From NCBI RefSeq assembly GCF_001447385.1, contig NZ_LLWQ01000203.1, positions 1 to 38,785 of the forward strand: a stretch of DNA of 38,785 nt, read 5' to 3'. The stretch is from Paracoccus sp. MKU1 (GTDB lineage Bacteria; Pseudomonadota; Alphaproteobacteria; Rhodobacterales; Rhodobacteraceae). Position numbers and translations under genes: made by a program. The notes beneath the pieces are model-generated. The model worked only from the letters and a program-made list of their open reading frames with translations. It was not told the DNA's origin and did no database searches. Of the stretch, positions 1 to 7,298 are shown one piece after another (within the stretch, counting starts at the first letter, position 1; each line of letters opens with the position of its first letter).

Positions 1-240
1 CTTGTTGCTGGTGACATCATCGTCTTCCGCCACGGCGACACTCCCCCCTTCGAGCATGAGCCGCCGCCAACGATACAACAGGTTCGGCGCCACGCCATTC
101 CGGCGCGCCACAACCGAGATGCTGGACCGGTCGTCCAGCGTCTCTTCGACAATCCGCAGCTTCTCGGTGGCGGTCCAGCGGCGGCGACGGCCGCCATCGG
201 CGATGATCTCTATCTCAGACATAAGCACGTGCTCAGGCAT
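1..240 (-). CDS. IS3-family (IS2-like) transposase OrfA, partial
   Basis: This is the N-terminal part of an OrfA transposase that runs off the left edge of the window. The minus-strand frame opens with ATG at 240 (an in-frame alternative is at 222). It reads as a helix-turn-helix of the IS3/IS911 Tnp_1 type: a basic start with repeated Arg, then an 'EKLRIVEETL' helix, then 'SVVARRNGVAPNLLYRWRRL', the recognition-helix signature also found in IS2 InsC. The protein binds the element's ends, and in this family it is joined by frameshifting to the DDE-containing OrfB, which would lie left of the window. A matching terminal repeat is just upstream at 270-296. The family call is firm; the subgroup rests on remembered similarity to IS2. 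Confidence 0.8.
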   Translation of the reverse strand, partial: MPEHVLMSEIEIIADGGRRRRWTATEKLRIVEETLDDRSSISVVARRNGVAPNLLYRWRRLMLEGGSVAVAEDDDVTSNK

Positions 241-269
241 ATGCCTAAGCCTCCATGGTCATGCCCAAG

Positions 270-296
270 TGTCCGGTCGAAAGGGGGGCCAGTTCA
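270..296. repeat. Terminal inverted repeat of the IS3/IS2-like element
   Basis: Read on the minus strand this stretch starts TGAACTGGCCCCCC and ends GACCGGACA. That resembles the IS2 left end, which has the same TGGCCCC core and a CCAGACA-like inner end. It lies about 30 bp upstream of the orfA start, where such an end is expected. The other end of the element is outside the window, so target duplication cannot be checked. Confidence 0.65.
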
Positions 297-389
297 CGGC
301 CAAAGCTCTCGGGGCCAGCTGGGCCAAAGTGCTGTGCAAATCAATGCAGCCAGTGCCATGGTCGATCGTAAGCGCGATGACGCGGCCCT

Positions 390-404
390 ATCTGCCTGAC
401 GGAC
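390..404. promoter_or_regulatory. Candidate IclR-type operator site 1
   Basis: ATCTGCCTGACGGAC matches 12 of 15 positions of the consensus GTYCRYCAGAYGRAC that recurs in this island. It also lies in a local inverted repeat, TGCCTG and CAGGCA arms around a 5-bp spacer. No coding frame covers it convincingly. Confidence 0.45.
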
Positions 405-461
405 AGGCAAGTCGCCCGCCCCGCCGAATCGCGCTATCCCTGTCGAATGCTTGCAGAATGC

Positions 462-476
462 GCCCGCCAGACGGAC
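462..476. promoter_or_regulatory. Candidate IclR-type operator site 2
   Basis: GCCCGCCAGACGGAC differs by one base from the perfect site upstream of dioxygenase A (4796-4810). It lies 72 bp from site 1, in the 221-bp gap between the IS end and the 3' end of the first iclR gene. It therefore probably served a gene transcribed leftwards that the IS has displaced. Confidence 0.55.
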
Positions 477-517
477 GGTCTGGGTCAGAAGTTCATCAGG
501 AGGGCACGAAACCCACC

Positions 518-1306
518 TCAGTCGGGCATGGATGCCGCGATCCGGGCGGCCAGTCCGGTCAGCGGCTCGGCATAGGTGCCGATGGCCTCGCGCGTGCTCA
601 GCGCGCTGCGGATCCAGATCATCGAGACGCAGCCGACGATGCCGCCGCTCGTCATGATCGGCGCGGCAAGCGAGGCGGTCTGGGCGCGGAATTCGCCCGC
701 ATCGCGCAGCGCAAGGCCGCGCTCGCGGGTCTCATACATCATCCGCGCCAGCCATAGCGGTTCCAGGAAAGGAGCGTCCGCCGGATCCCCCAGGCGCCGG
801 ATATGGGCCAGGATCAGCGCGCGCTGCGCCTCGTCGCAAAAGGTCAGATAGGCCCGGCCGGCCGAGGTCCGCATCATCGGCAGATGCGATCCGATCATCG
901 CCCGGTCGATGGACAGGGGCGAACGGCCATGCGTGGTTTCCTGGATCACCATCGCGGCGTTGTGGTGGATGGTCAGGTCCAGCGGCCAGACCAGCTGCGC
1001 GGAATATTCGGCAAGGATCGGCGCGGCGATCTGGCAGATTTCCGAACTCAGCGCCGAGCCGTCGCCCAGCGAGGCAGCAAGCCGCGTCACGCGCACCAGA
1101 TTCGCGCTGGCGGAAAAGGCGACATAGCCCGCCTCTTCCAGGGTCTGCAGCAGGCGATAGACGCTGGGGCGGGGAATATCCAGCGCCTTGGCGATCTCGC
1201 CCGGCCGCGTCTCGCCCACAGAATTGACGTGGCGCAGGATGGCAAGGCCGCGCGTCAATGCACGCACGGCCTCGGATTTCCGGCCTGGTTTTTCCGTCTC
1301 GCTCAT
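518..1306 (-). CDS. IclR-family transcriptional regulator A
   Basis: This 262-residue protein has the two-domain IclR layout. An N-terminal winged helix-turn-helix spans about residues 10-70 (including 'RPGEIAKALDIPRPSVYRLLQTLEEAGYV'), and a C-terminal effector-binding domain follows. IclR proteins usually control a nearby catabolic operon, with an aromatic or organic-acid intermediate as ligand. It is the last gene of minus-strand operon A, 38 bp after the FAH-family gene, so it is probably co-transcribed with the enzymes. I chose the ATG at 1306 because the HTH begins soon after it; the frame extends upstream only as an Arg-rich antisense shadow. Likely targets are the 15-bp palindromes at 4796 and possibly 462. 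Confidence 0.9.
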   Translation of the reverse strand: MSETEKPGRKSEAVRALTRGLAILRHVNSVGETRPGEIAKALDIPRPSVYRLLQTLEEAGYVAFSASANLVRVTRLAASLGDGSALSSEICQIAAPILAEYSAQLVWPLDLTIHHNAAMVIQETTHGRSPLSIDRAMIGSHLPMMRTSAGRAYLTFCDEAQRALILAHIRRLGDPADAPFLEPLWLARMMYETRERGLALRDAGEFRAQTASLAAPIMTSGGIVGCVSMIWIRSALSTREAIGTYAEPLTGLAARIAASMPD

Positions 1307-1344
1307 CCGGTCAGATTGCCATGACGGGGATTGCGAGGAAAGCC

Positions 1345-2187
1345 TCAGCCTTCGGCCACGACGGGGTTGCGCAGCGTGCCGATGCCGCTGATCTCGACCT
1401 CGGCGACGTCGCCGGGCCGCATCCACAGCGGTGGGTTGCGCTTGGCGCCGACGCCGCCCGGCGTGCCCGAGACGATCACGTCGCCCGGCAGCAACGGCAG
1501 GATGGTCGAGCAATAGGCGATCAGCCGCGGGATCGAGGCGATCAGCAGCGACAGGTCGGTGTCCTGCACCACCTGCCCGTTCAGCCGGGTCTGCAGGTGC
1601 AGCGCCGAGGGGTCGGGGATCTCGTCCGCCGTCACCATCCAGGGGCCGAAACCGCCGGTGCCGGCAAAGGTCTTGCCGGGCATGAACTGATGCGTGTGGC
1701 GCTGCCAGTCGCGCACCGAGCCGTCGTTGTAGCAGGCATAGCCCGCGACATGGGACAGGGCCTCGGCCTCGGCGATCCTCCGGCCCGCCTTGCCGATGAT
1801 GACGGCCAGCTCGCCCTCGTAATCGAACTGGTCGGATTCCAGCGGCCTGACCAGCGGCTGGCCATGGCCGATCTGGCTGCCGGCATAGCGCGCGAACAGG
1901 ACCGGGTTCGGGGTCTCCTCGCGGCCGGTTTCCTGGATGTGGTCGTGATAGTTCAGGCCGACGCAGATGATCTTGTCGGGATTGGGGATCACCGGATCAT
2001 GCTGCACGACATCGAATGCGTGATCGGGGGTTTCGCCGGCCAGCGCCGCGGCGGGGGCCAGGTCGCCCTGCGCCAGGAAATCGCGCAGCGTGGGGGCAAG
2101 CCCGCGCCGACCCAGATCGACGATGCCGTCCCGGACGACAAGGCCCCAGCTCGCGCGGCCGGCAGCGGTGAAGGAACAGAGTTTCAT
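1345..2187 (-). CDS. FAH-family hydrolase/isomerase A
   Basis: This 280-residue protein belongs to the fumarylacetoacetate hydrolase (FAH) family, which includes acylpyruvases, HpaG-type decarboxylase/isomerases and fumarylpyruvate hydrolases. The catalytic domain starts near residue 70 with 'NPDKIICVGLNY'. The divalent-metal ligands E124 and E126 (in 'FDYEGELAVIIGK') and D155 ('YNDG') are present. The 'SGTPGGVG' loop near the C terminus is also typical. The enzyme would act after ring cleavage on a diketo acid or acylpyruvate. Its ATG at 2187 follows the monooxygenase stop (2191) by 3 bp, so the two are tightly coupled. A second copy, FAH B, is at 7299-8141. The exact reaction cannot be told from sequence. 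Confidence 0.9.
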   Translation of the reverse strand: MKLCSFTAAGRASWGLVVRDGIVDLGRRGLAPTLRDFLAQGDLAPAAALAGETPDHAFDVVQHDPVIPNPDKIICVGLNYHDHIQETGREETPNPVLFARYAGSQIGHGQPLVRPLESDQFDYEGELAVIIGKAGRRIAEAEALSHVAGYACYNDGSVRDWQRHTHQFMPGKTFAGTGGFGPWMVTADEIPDPSALHLQTRLNGQVVQDTDLSLLIASIPRLIAYCSTILPLLPGDVIVSGTPGGVGAKRNPPLWMRPGDVAEVEISGIGTLRNPVVAEG

Positions 2188-2190
2188 GAG

Positions 2191-3687
2191 TCAGGCCATC
2201 TCCGATTGCTTGGATTTCACAGGGTTGGGCAGCGCCAGGTCCAGCAGCTGCGCCAGTTCGGCTTGCGTATCGGCGGCGCCGAGCGTGTAGCGATCGGGGC
2301 GCAGCAGGACCGCGCCGACGCCCAGGCGGGCCAGATGCCCGGCCGCGTCGGGCGAGGTCGCGGTGCTGACCAGTGCCACCTCCGCCGGCAGGACCAGCCC
2401 CTCGGCCAGCGCGGCATCGGCCACGACCACCCATTTGTGGCGATGCACCGCATCCATCAGCGCCCCGCCCGCCAGCCGCGGCTGGCCGAACAACCGGCCC
2501 GCGACGGCACCGACGCCCAGGCCTTCGCCCAGGGGCGGCGCGATGCTTTCCATGCGGGCCGAGCCGCCGCTGCCCGGCAGGGCCGCCCGCAGCGCCGCCT
2601 CGGTCCCGCAGGTATTGATCAGCCCGCCCAGCCGCACGGCGGTCTGGATGTATTCGCGGGCGTTCGGCTTGCGCTCGGACGCATAGCTGTCCAGCAACCG
2701 CTCGGCCGCCTCGCCGGTCACCGCGCCGTGGCAGGCCAGCGCCAGCTTCCAGTAGAGATTGGCCGCATCGCGGATGCCGGCGCACATGCCCTGTCCCATG
2801 AAGGGCGGGGTCTGGTGGCAGGCGTCGCCGGCCAGGAACAGCCGCCCCCGGCGCCAGTCCTCGGCCACCAGCGAGTGGAAGACATAGACCGCCGCACGCT
2901 CCAGTTCGGCCTCGTCGGGGCGCAGCCAGGGCGATAGCATCTGCCAGACCTGTTCGGGGCGGGTCATCTCGGTCGCGTCCTCGCCCGGCAGCACGGTGAT
3001 CTCCCAGCGCCGGCGGCGGCCCGGAACGCGCACATAGGTCGAGGGACGCTCGGGCACGCAATACTGGATCGAATGATCGCCCAGCTCGGGCTTTTCGCCG
3101 TTCAGAAGCACGTCGATCACCAGCCAGCGTTCGTGGAAGCCGTAATCCTCCATGCCCGTATCGATGAAGCGGCGGATCAGCGACCGGGCACCGTCGCAGC
3201 CGACGACATATTGCGCCCGGGCCCGCTCGACCCTGCCCCGGCTCATGTCCTCGTAGCGCAGGGTGACGCCCGCCGCGTCCTCCTCGACCAGGAACAGGTC
3301 GCAGCGGGTCCGCACGGTGACCTGCGGCCGGTCCACCATCGCCTCGCGCAGCAGCCGCTCCAGGTCGGGCTGGTGGAAGCGATAGTTCGAGCGCCAGCCC
3401 TGCGGCCCGATGCCCTGCGGGCGCGGCCAGTCCAGAAGCAGCTTGCCGTCCGGGCCGACGAAGCGCATGCCGGGATGCAGGCAGGTCAGCGGCTCCATCG
3501 CATCGGCGATGCCGATCCATTGCAGGACGCGCATCACCTCGTCGTCGAAATGCACCGCGCGCGGCAGGTGATAGGCGGCGGGTTCGCGTTCCAGCACCAG
3601 CACCGTCAGGCCGCATTGGCCCAGCAGATGGGCAAGCGCGGCCCCGGTCGGGCCATAGCCCACGATGGCGACGTCGTAGTTTTCCAT
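2191..3687 (-). CDS. FAD-dependent aromatic monooxygenase A (MhpA/PheA-like)
   Basis: This 498-residue protein is a group A flavoprotein hydroxylase. It has the N-terminal dinucleotide motif GYGPTG (residues 10-15), the DG motif in 'GCDGARS' (about 165) and the GD motif in 'LAGDACHQTPPFMGQGM' (about 287). It would use NAD(P)H and O2 to ortho-hydroxylate a phenolic ring, which sets up extradiol cleavage. The closest well-known relative by feel is 3-(3-hydroxyphenyl)propionate hydroxylase MhpA. The ATG at 3687 has a clear GGGGAGG ribosome site and lies 2 bp after the stop of dioxygenase A. A distant paralogue, monooxygenase B, is at 9039-10616. Confidence 0.9.
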   Translation of the reverse strand: MENYDVAIVGYGPTGAALAHLLGQCGLTVLVLEREPAAYHLPRAVHFDDEVMRVLQWIGIADAMEPLTCLHPGMRFVGPDGKLLLDWPRPQGIGPQGWRSNYRFHQPDLERLLREAMVDRPQVTVRTRCDLFLVEEDAAGVTLRYEDMSRGRVERARAQYVVGCDGARSLIRRFIDTGMEDYGFHERWLVIDVLLNGEKPELGDHSIQYCVPERPSTYVRVPGRRRRWEITVLPGEDATEMTRPEQVWQMLSPWLRPDEAELERAAVYVFHSLVAEDWRRGRLFLAGDACHQTPPFMGQGMCAGIRDAANLYWKLALACHGAVTGEAAERLLDSYASERKPNAREYIQTAVRLGGLINTCGTEAALRAALPGSGGSARMESIAPPLGEGLGVGAVAGRLFGQPRLAGGALMDAVHRHKWVVVADAALAEGLVLPAEVALVSTATSPDAAGHLARLGVGAVLLRPDRYTLGAADTQAELAQLLDLALPNPVKSKQSEMA

Positions 3688-3689
3688 GC

Positions 3690-4667
3690 TCACCTCCCCG
3701 TTCTCGCAAGCTCGCCGTAGAGCCAGGGGCAATCCGGCACCGGCGGCGCCCGCCTGCCGCGCGCCGCCGCCTCCATCCGCATGTCGCGCAGGTGCTTGCG
3801 CCCGCCCTCCTCGGTCAGATACAGCCGCTCGTGCCCCCAGAAGCTGGGCCCGTCATGGGTCTCGTGCGGCTGCCATGTGGCGGGGTCGATCAGCCGCCCG
3901 CCCCAGCCGTTCTCGACGAAGAAGCCCGAGGGCGAATGCGCATAGAAGCTGGTCATGTAGTCGTTGGTATGGCGGCCCAGCGTATAGGCGACGCGGTCCT
4001 CCTGCTGGGCGATGTCATAGCCCTGCCCCACGTCGTCCAGGTTCTGGAACTCGACCATGAAATGATGGAAGCCGCGCTGGCCCGAGCCGACCATGGCGAA
4101 GCTGTGATGGCGCTGGTTCAGGTGGAAGAAATACAGCCCATAGGGTTGCAGCCCGTAATCCGAGACATGGAAATCCAGCAGGTCGCGGTAGAAGGGCATC
4201 ATCACCTCGATATCCTGCACATGCAGCACGGCATGGCCCATGCCCAGCGGACCGGTTCTGAACCCGTCGATGGGCCGGCCCGGCACAAAGGGATCGCTGG
4301 CGATCATCGGCGCGTGGAACAGCTCGACCCGGTTGCCCATCGGGTCGAGGAACCAGACCAGGTCGCCCACGAAACGGCGACCGGCCAGTTCGCGTGAACC
4401 AAGGTGAACCTCGACCCCCGCCGCGTCCAGCCGCGCGGCATAGGATTGCAGGTCGCTCTTATGCTCGACCTCGAAGCCCAGGAAGGCCAACGTTTCCCCC
4501 GGCTCGTCCGAAACCAGCAGCCGCTGGACCTTGTCGTCCATGCGGAAGGCCAGCGCCTTGCCGCCGCGGTCGATTTTCTGCATCCCCAAAAGATGTCCGG
4601 CGAAATCCGACCAGTCGTCCAACCGGTCCGAGCGTACGCCGAGATAGCCCAGTGCATTGATAGCCAC
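3690..4667 (-). CDS. Type I extradiol (VOC) ring-cleavage dioxygenase A
   Basis: This 325-residue protein has two tandem vicinal-oxygen-chelate modules, about 1-120 and 140-300, like BphC/2,3-dihydroxybiphenyl dioxygenase. Fe(II) ligands fit H145 ('GMGHAVLHV'), H202 ('FHHFMVE') and E252 ('FVENGWGG'). The catalytic His fits H188 ('NQRHHSF'), and 'GRHTND' supplies the second active-site His. The start is probably GTG at 4667 after a GGAGAG ribosome site, because the paralogue B begins with the equivalent residues at an ATG. It is the first gene of operon A, and an operator-like palindrome lies about 130 bp upstream. The substrate is unknown. Confidence 0.9.
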   Translation of the reverse strand: MAINALGYLGVRSDRLDDWSDFAGHLLGMQKIDRGGKALAFRMDDKVQRLLVSDEPGETLAFLGFEVEHKSDLQSYAARLDAAGVEVHLGSRELAGRRFVGDLVWFLDPMGNRVELFHAPMIASDPFVPGRPIDGFRTGPLGMGHAVLHVQDIEVMMPFYRDLLDFHVSDYGLQPYGLYFFHLNQRHHSFAMVGSGQRGFHHFMVEFQNLDDVGQGYDIAQQEDRVAYTLGRHTNDYMTSFYAHSPSGFFVENGWGGRLIDPATWQPHETHDGPSFWGHERLYLTEEGGRKHLRDMRMEAAARGRRAPPVPDCPWLYGELARTGR

Positions 4668-4795
4668 GGCACTCTCCCATGAAAATTTCGGACGATCCGC
4701 CCGCCCGCGCCGTTCGGCCTCGGCGGAAGGAGATCCCACTCTCTCGGCAGGTCTAGCCTCGTGCCACGGCGGAAATCAGCAGCGCCGGCATTTCT

Positions 4796-4810
4796 GTCCG
4801 CCAGACGGAC
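4796..4810. promoter_or_regulatory. IclR-type operator site 3, upstream of operon A
   Basis: GTCCGCCAGACGGAC lies in a longer palindrome, CTGTCCG and CGGACAG arms around a 5-bp centre (4794-4812). It is 129 bp upstream of the dioxygenase A start. It is the best match to a motif shared with the promoters of the other two IclR-linked operons. Regulator A is the natural candidate to bind here. Confidence 0.6.
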
Positions 4811-4879
4811 AGCGGCAGAGGCGGCCTCAATTCAGCCTTTCCTGCAACCGCGCCGCCCGCACCGTGGGGCGCGGCTCTA

Positions 4880-4970
4880 CAGGCGGATCACGGCGATCCT
4901 GAACCGCCAGTTGCGGGCGGAGAAGGAAGGCTGGACCGTGGTCGAGGAATATTCCGACCACCCGAACTGA
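4880..4970 (+). pseudogene. Possible serine-recombinase N-terminal remnant
   Basis: A short plus-strand frame reads 'LYRRITAILNRQLRAEKEG' followed by 'WTVVEEYSDH', then stops. The last part resembles the 'EREGWTVVEEYSD' strand of large serine recombinases and resolvases. The catalytic serine region is missing and the reading frame is short. It could be a chance match. Confidence 0.3.
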
Positions 4971-5024
4971 ACCCTGTCCGTTGAACGAGGAGACCATACC
5001 ATGACCCAAGCCCTGCGCACCGCG

Positions 5025-5165
5025 ACTGGATCACCAAGGTCATCGCAAGCGATGCTCACCTAACGGAGATGGCCATTGTCCTCCGTTACATCCCGGGGAT
5101 CGGCCTGGTTGCCAGCACACCGCTGATCGCCGGAATGCCCGAGATCGGCACGATTAGCGCACCCA
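5025..5165 (+). pseudogene. IS110-family transposase C-terminal remnant
   Basis: The plus-strand frame contains 'RYIPGIGLVASTPLIAGMPE' followed by IGTIS. This is the Transposase_20 signature of IS110-family enzymes, an IPGIG loop followed by a helix ending in MPELGT. The upstream 'WITKVIASDAHL' also fits the family. The 'AALAGLAP' segment that should follow is scrambled and no full transposase is present, so this is a decayed fragment. Confidence 0.55.
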
Positions 5166-5241
5166 TGGCGACTTCGAGAACCAACCCGCGACGGGGCAGA
5201 GCTCCCCCCGCGCCGACCGAGGGCGCCCCCCCTTGGCCAGA

Positions 5242-6213
5242 CTACCCCTGCCGCGCCAGTTCTCCGAACAGCCAGGGGCAATCGGCAATAGGCGGCGCCC
5301 GCCGGCCGCGCGCCGCCGCGTCCATCCTCATGTCGCGGAACGGCTTGCGGCGGTCCTCGGGCAGATAGAGCCGCTCATGGCCCCAGAAGCTCGGCCCGTC
5401 GGTGGTTTCGTGCGGCTCCCATGTGGCGGGGTCGATCAGCCGCCCGCCCCAGCCGTTCTCGACGAAGAACCCCGAAGGCGTGCGCGCGTAGAACGAGGTC
5501 ATGAAATCGTTGGTGTGCCGGCCCAGCGAATAGGCCACCCTATCCTCGACCTGCGCGATGTCGTAGCCCTGCCCCACGTCGTCCAGGTTGCAGTATTCCA
5601 CCATGAAGTGATGGAAGCCGCGCTGGCCCGAGCCGACCATGGCAAAGCTGTGATGGCGCTGGTTCAGGTGGAAGAAATACAAGCCATAGGGTTTCAGCCC
5701 GTAGTCCGAGACATGGAAATCCAGCAGGTCGCGGTAGAAGGGCATCATCACCTCGATGTCCTTCACATGCAGCACGGCATGGCCCATGCCCAAGGGGCCG
5801 GTCTTGAACCCGTCGATGGGCCGACCCGGCACGAAGGGATCCGACGCCAGCATCGGGGCGTGGAACAGTTCCACCCGGTTGCCCATCGGATCGAGGAACC
5901 AGATCAGGTCACCGACGAAACGCCGGTCGGCCAACCCGCGTGTGCCCAGATGCACCCTTGTGCCCACCGCTTCGAGCCGCGCGGCATAGGCTCGCAGATC
6001 GTCGTGGGTCTCGACCTCGAAGCCCATGAAGGCCAGGGTTTCACCCGGCTCATCCGAGACCAGCAGCCGCTGCGCGCGGTCGTCCATGCGGAAGGCCACC
6101 GCCTTACCGCCGCGGTCGAGCCGCTGCATCCCCAGCAGCTTTCCCGCGAAATCCGACCAGTCGTCCAGCATGTCTGAGCGGATACCCAAATAACCCAGCG
6201 CGCAAATGGCCAT
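5242..6213 (-). CDS. Type I extradiol (VOC) ring-cleavage dioxygenase B
   Basis: This 323-residue protein is a close paralogue of dioxygenase A and keeps the same positions: Fe ligands H145, H202 and E252, catalytic H188 and the 'GRHTND' His. The two are nearly colinear over the whole length, with differences mostly in the N-terminal module and at the C terminus. The ATG at 6213 has a strong GGAGGAG ribosome site. It is the third gene of operon B after the FAH hydrolase and the quinone-oxidoreductase-like gene, separated by an 87-bp gap that carries its own palindromes. It may be expressed from a private promoter as well. The substrate is unknown and may be a ring variant of A's substrate. 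Confidence 0.9.
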   Translation of the reverse strand: MAICALGYLGIRSDMLDDWSDFAGKLLGMQRLDRGGKAVAFRMDDRAQRLLVSDEPGETLAFMGFEVETHDDLRAYAARLEAVGTRVHLGTRGLADRRFVGDLIWFLDPMGNRVELFHAPMLASDPFVPGRPIDGFKTGPLGMGHAVLHVKDIEVMMPFYRDLLDFHVSDYGLKPYGLYFFHLNQRHHSFAMVGSGQRGFHHFMVEYCNLDDVGQGYDIAQVEDRVAYSLGRHTNDFMTSFYARTPSGFFVENGWGGRLIDPATWEPHETTDGPSFWGHERLYLPEDRRKPFRDMRMDAAARGRRAPPIADCPWLFGELARQG

Positions 6214-6266
6214 GATGTCTCCTCCGTTGATGATCAAGTCTAGAGTAGTCGGTGGCACGGGGCGAT

Positions 6267-6281
6267 TTTCGCCAGATGACT
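6267..6281. promoter_or_regulatory. Weak IclR-type operator site 4
   Basis: TTTCGCCAGATGACT matches 12 of 15 positions of the island's IclR-type consensus. It lies in the 87-bp gap upstream of dioxygenase B, next to the palindrome at 6282-6295. On its own it would be unremarkable; its position supports it. Confidence 0.35.
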
Positions 6282-6295
6282 GTTCACGTGTGAAC
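6282..6295. promoter_or_regulatory. Perfect 14-bp palindrome upstream of dioxygenase B
   Basis: GTTCACGTGTGAAC is a perfect palindrome 69 bp upstream of the dioxygenase B start. Its outer GTTCA/TGAAC half-sites match those of the IclR-type site at 13662-13676, but the centre is one base shorter. It may be an operator for a separate promoter inside operon B. Confidence 0.4.
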
Positions 6296-6300
6296 GAGCG

Positions 6301-7296
6301 TCAGTCCAGCGTCAGCACGATCTTGCCGCGATGCGTGCCCCGTTCCATCTCTCGATGCGCCTCTGCCGCCGCCCCGAGCGGGAAGGTGGCGTGGATATGC
6401 GGGCGGATCGCCCCGGCGGCGACCAGTGGCCAGACCTCTTGCCGCAGGCGCAGGGCGATGGCGGCCTTGCGCGCCGGCGGGAGGGGCCGAAGCGTAGCGC
6501 CAACCATGGTCAGGCGGCGGCGCAGCATTGGTTCCAGATCCATCTCGACCCGCCGCCCGCCTTGCAGCGAGATCAGCGCGCAGCGCCCGTCCTCGGCCAG
6601 CGCCTTCAGGTTGCGGTCGGCATAGCCGCCGCCGACCATGTCCAGCACCACATCGACACCGCGCCCGCCGGTGACGGCCAGCGCCTCGGCAACGAAATCC
6701 TGCTTTCGGTAGTTGATCGCCAGATCGGCGCCGATCCGGCGGCACCAGTCGCATTTCTCTACCGAGCCGGCGGTGACGATGACCCGCGCCCCCGCCGCGC
6801 GGGCGCGTTGGATGGCATGGGCGCCGATGCCGCTCGATCCGCCGTGGATCAGCACCGTTTCGCCCGAGGACAGGCCCGCCCGCATCATCAGGTTGTACTC
6901 GACGGTGAAGGCCACCTCGGGCAGCGCAGCCGCCTCGCTCAGCGACAGGCCGGCGGGGACCGGCAGCACCTGCCCCGCCTCGGCCAGTGCGTGACTGGCA
7001 TAGCCGCCGCCATGCACCAGCGCGCAGACCGCATCGCCCGGCGCCACCCCGGCGACACCCGCGCCGATGGCCAGCACATGCCCCGCGACCTCCAGCCCCG
7101 GAATCGGACTGGCGTCGGCGGGCACCGGATAGGTGCCGACCCGCTGCGAGATGTCGGGCCGGTTCACCCCCGCCGCCGCGACCGCGATCAGCACCTGCCC
7201 CGGCCGCGGGCGGGGACAGGGCAGGGTCGCCATCTCCAGCACCTCGGGGCCGCCCGGCGCGCGGATGGTGACAGCCCGGATCGCGGCGGGCAGCAT
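6301..7296 (-). CDS. Zinc-independent MDR reductase (NAD(P)H:quinone oxidoreductase, PIG3-like)
   Basis: This 331-residue medium-chain dehydrogenase/reductase has an N-terminal GroES-like domain (about 1-120, 'PRPGQVLIAVAAAGVNRPDI') and a Rossmann domain. The latter contains the PIG3/TP53I3-type 'SSGIGAHAIQRARAAGARVI' nucleotide-binding loop. The Cys/His pattern for catalytic or structural zinc is absent, as expected for quinone oxidoreductases and some enoyl reductases. In this operon it could reduce a conjugated double bond or a quinone made during ring breakdown; that is inference. Its ATG at 7296 follows the FAH B stop by 2 bp, with a GAGGG ribosome site. Confidence 0.88.
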   Translation of the reverse strand: MLPAAIRAVTIRAPGGPEVLEMATLPCPRPRPGQVLIAVAAAGVNRPDISQRVGTYPVPADASPIPGLEVAGHVLAIGAGVAGVAPGDAVCALVHGGGYASHALAEAGQVLPVPAGLSLSEAAALPEVAFTVEYNLMMRAGLSSGETVLIHGGSSGIGAHAIQRARAAGARVIVTAGSVEKCDWCRRIGADLAINYRKQDFVAEALAVTGGRGVDVVLDMVGGGYADRNLKALAEDGRCALISLQGGRRVEMDLEPMLRRRLTMVGATLRPLPPARKAAIALRLRQEVWPLVAAGAIRPHIHATFPLGAAAEAHREMERGTHRGKIVLTLD

Positions 7297-7298
7297 GG

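Larger units (their letters stand above)
1..296 (-). mobile_element. IS3-family element, right-hand portion
   Basis: The element consists of the OrfA fragment plus its terminal repeat, with the outer boundary at about 296. The rest lies beyond the left edge. It has inserted next to a region with two IclR-type operator sites (390-404 and 462-476), so it probably separates that promoter from whatever gene it once served on the left. Confidence 0.65.
4668..5241. other. Intergenic scar between the two dioxygenase operons
   Basis: This 574-bp stretch has no intact gene. It holds the operon A promoter with the operator at 4796-4810. A recombinase-like remnant (about 4880-4970) and an IS110-type transposase remnant (about 5025-5165) follow. 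The rest is uninformative. The remnants suggest that the paralogous dioxygenase blocks were brought together or duplicated by mobile-element activity. Confidence 0.6.

Noticed and set aside
1258..2937. 559-codon plus-strand frame across FAH A and monooxygenase A
   Set aside because: Gln/Arg/Ala-rich shadow translation with no motif; it spans two real genes on the other strand.
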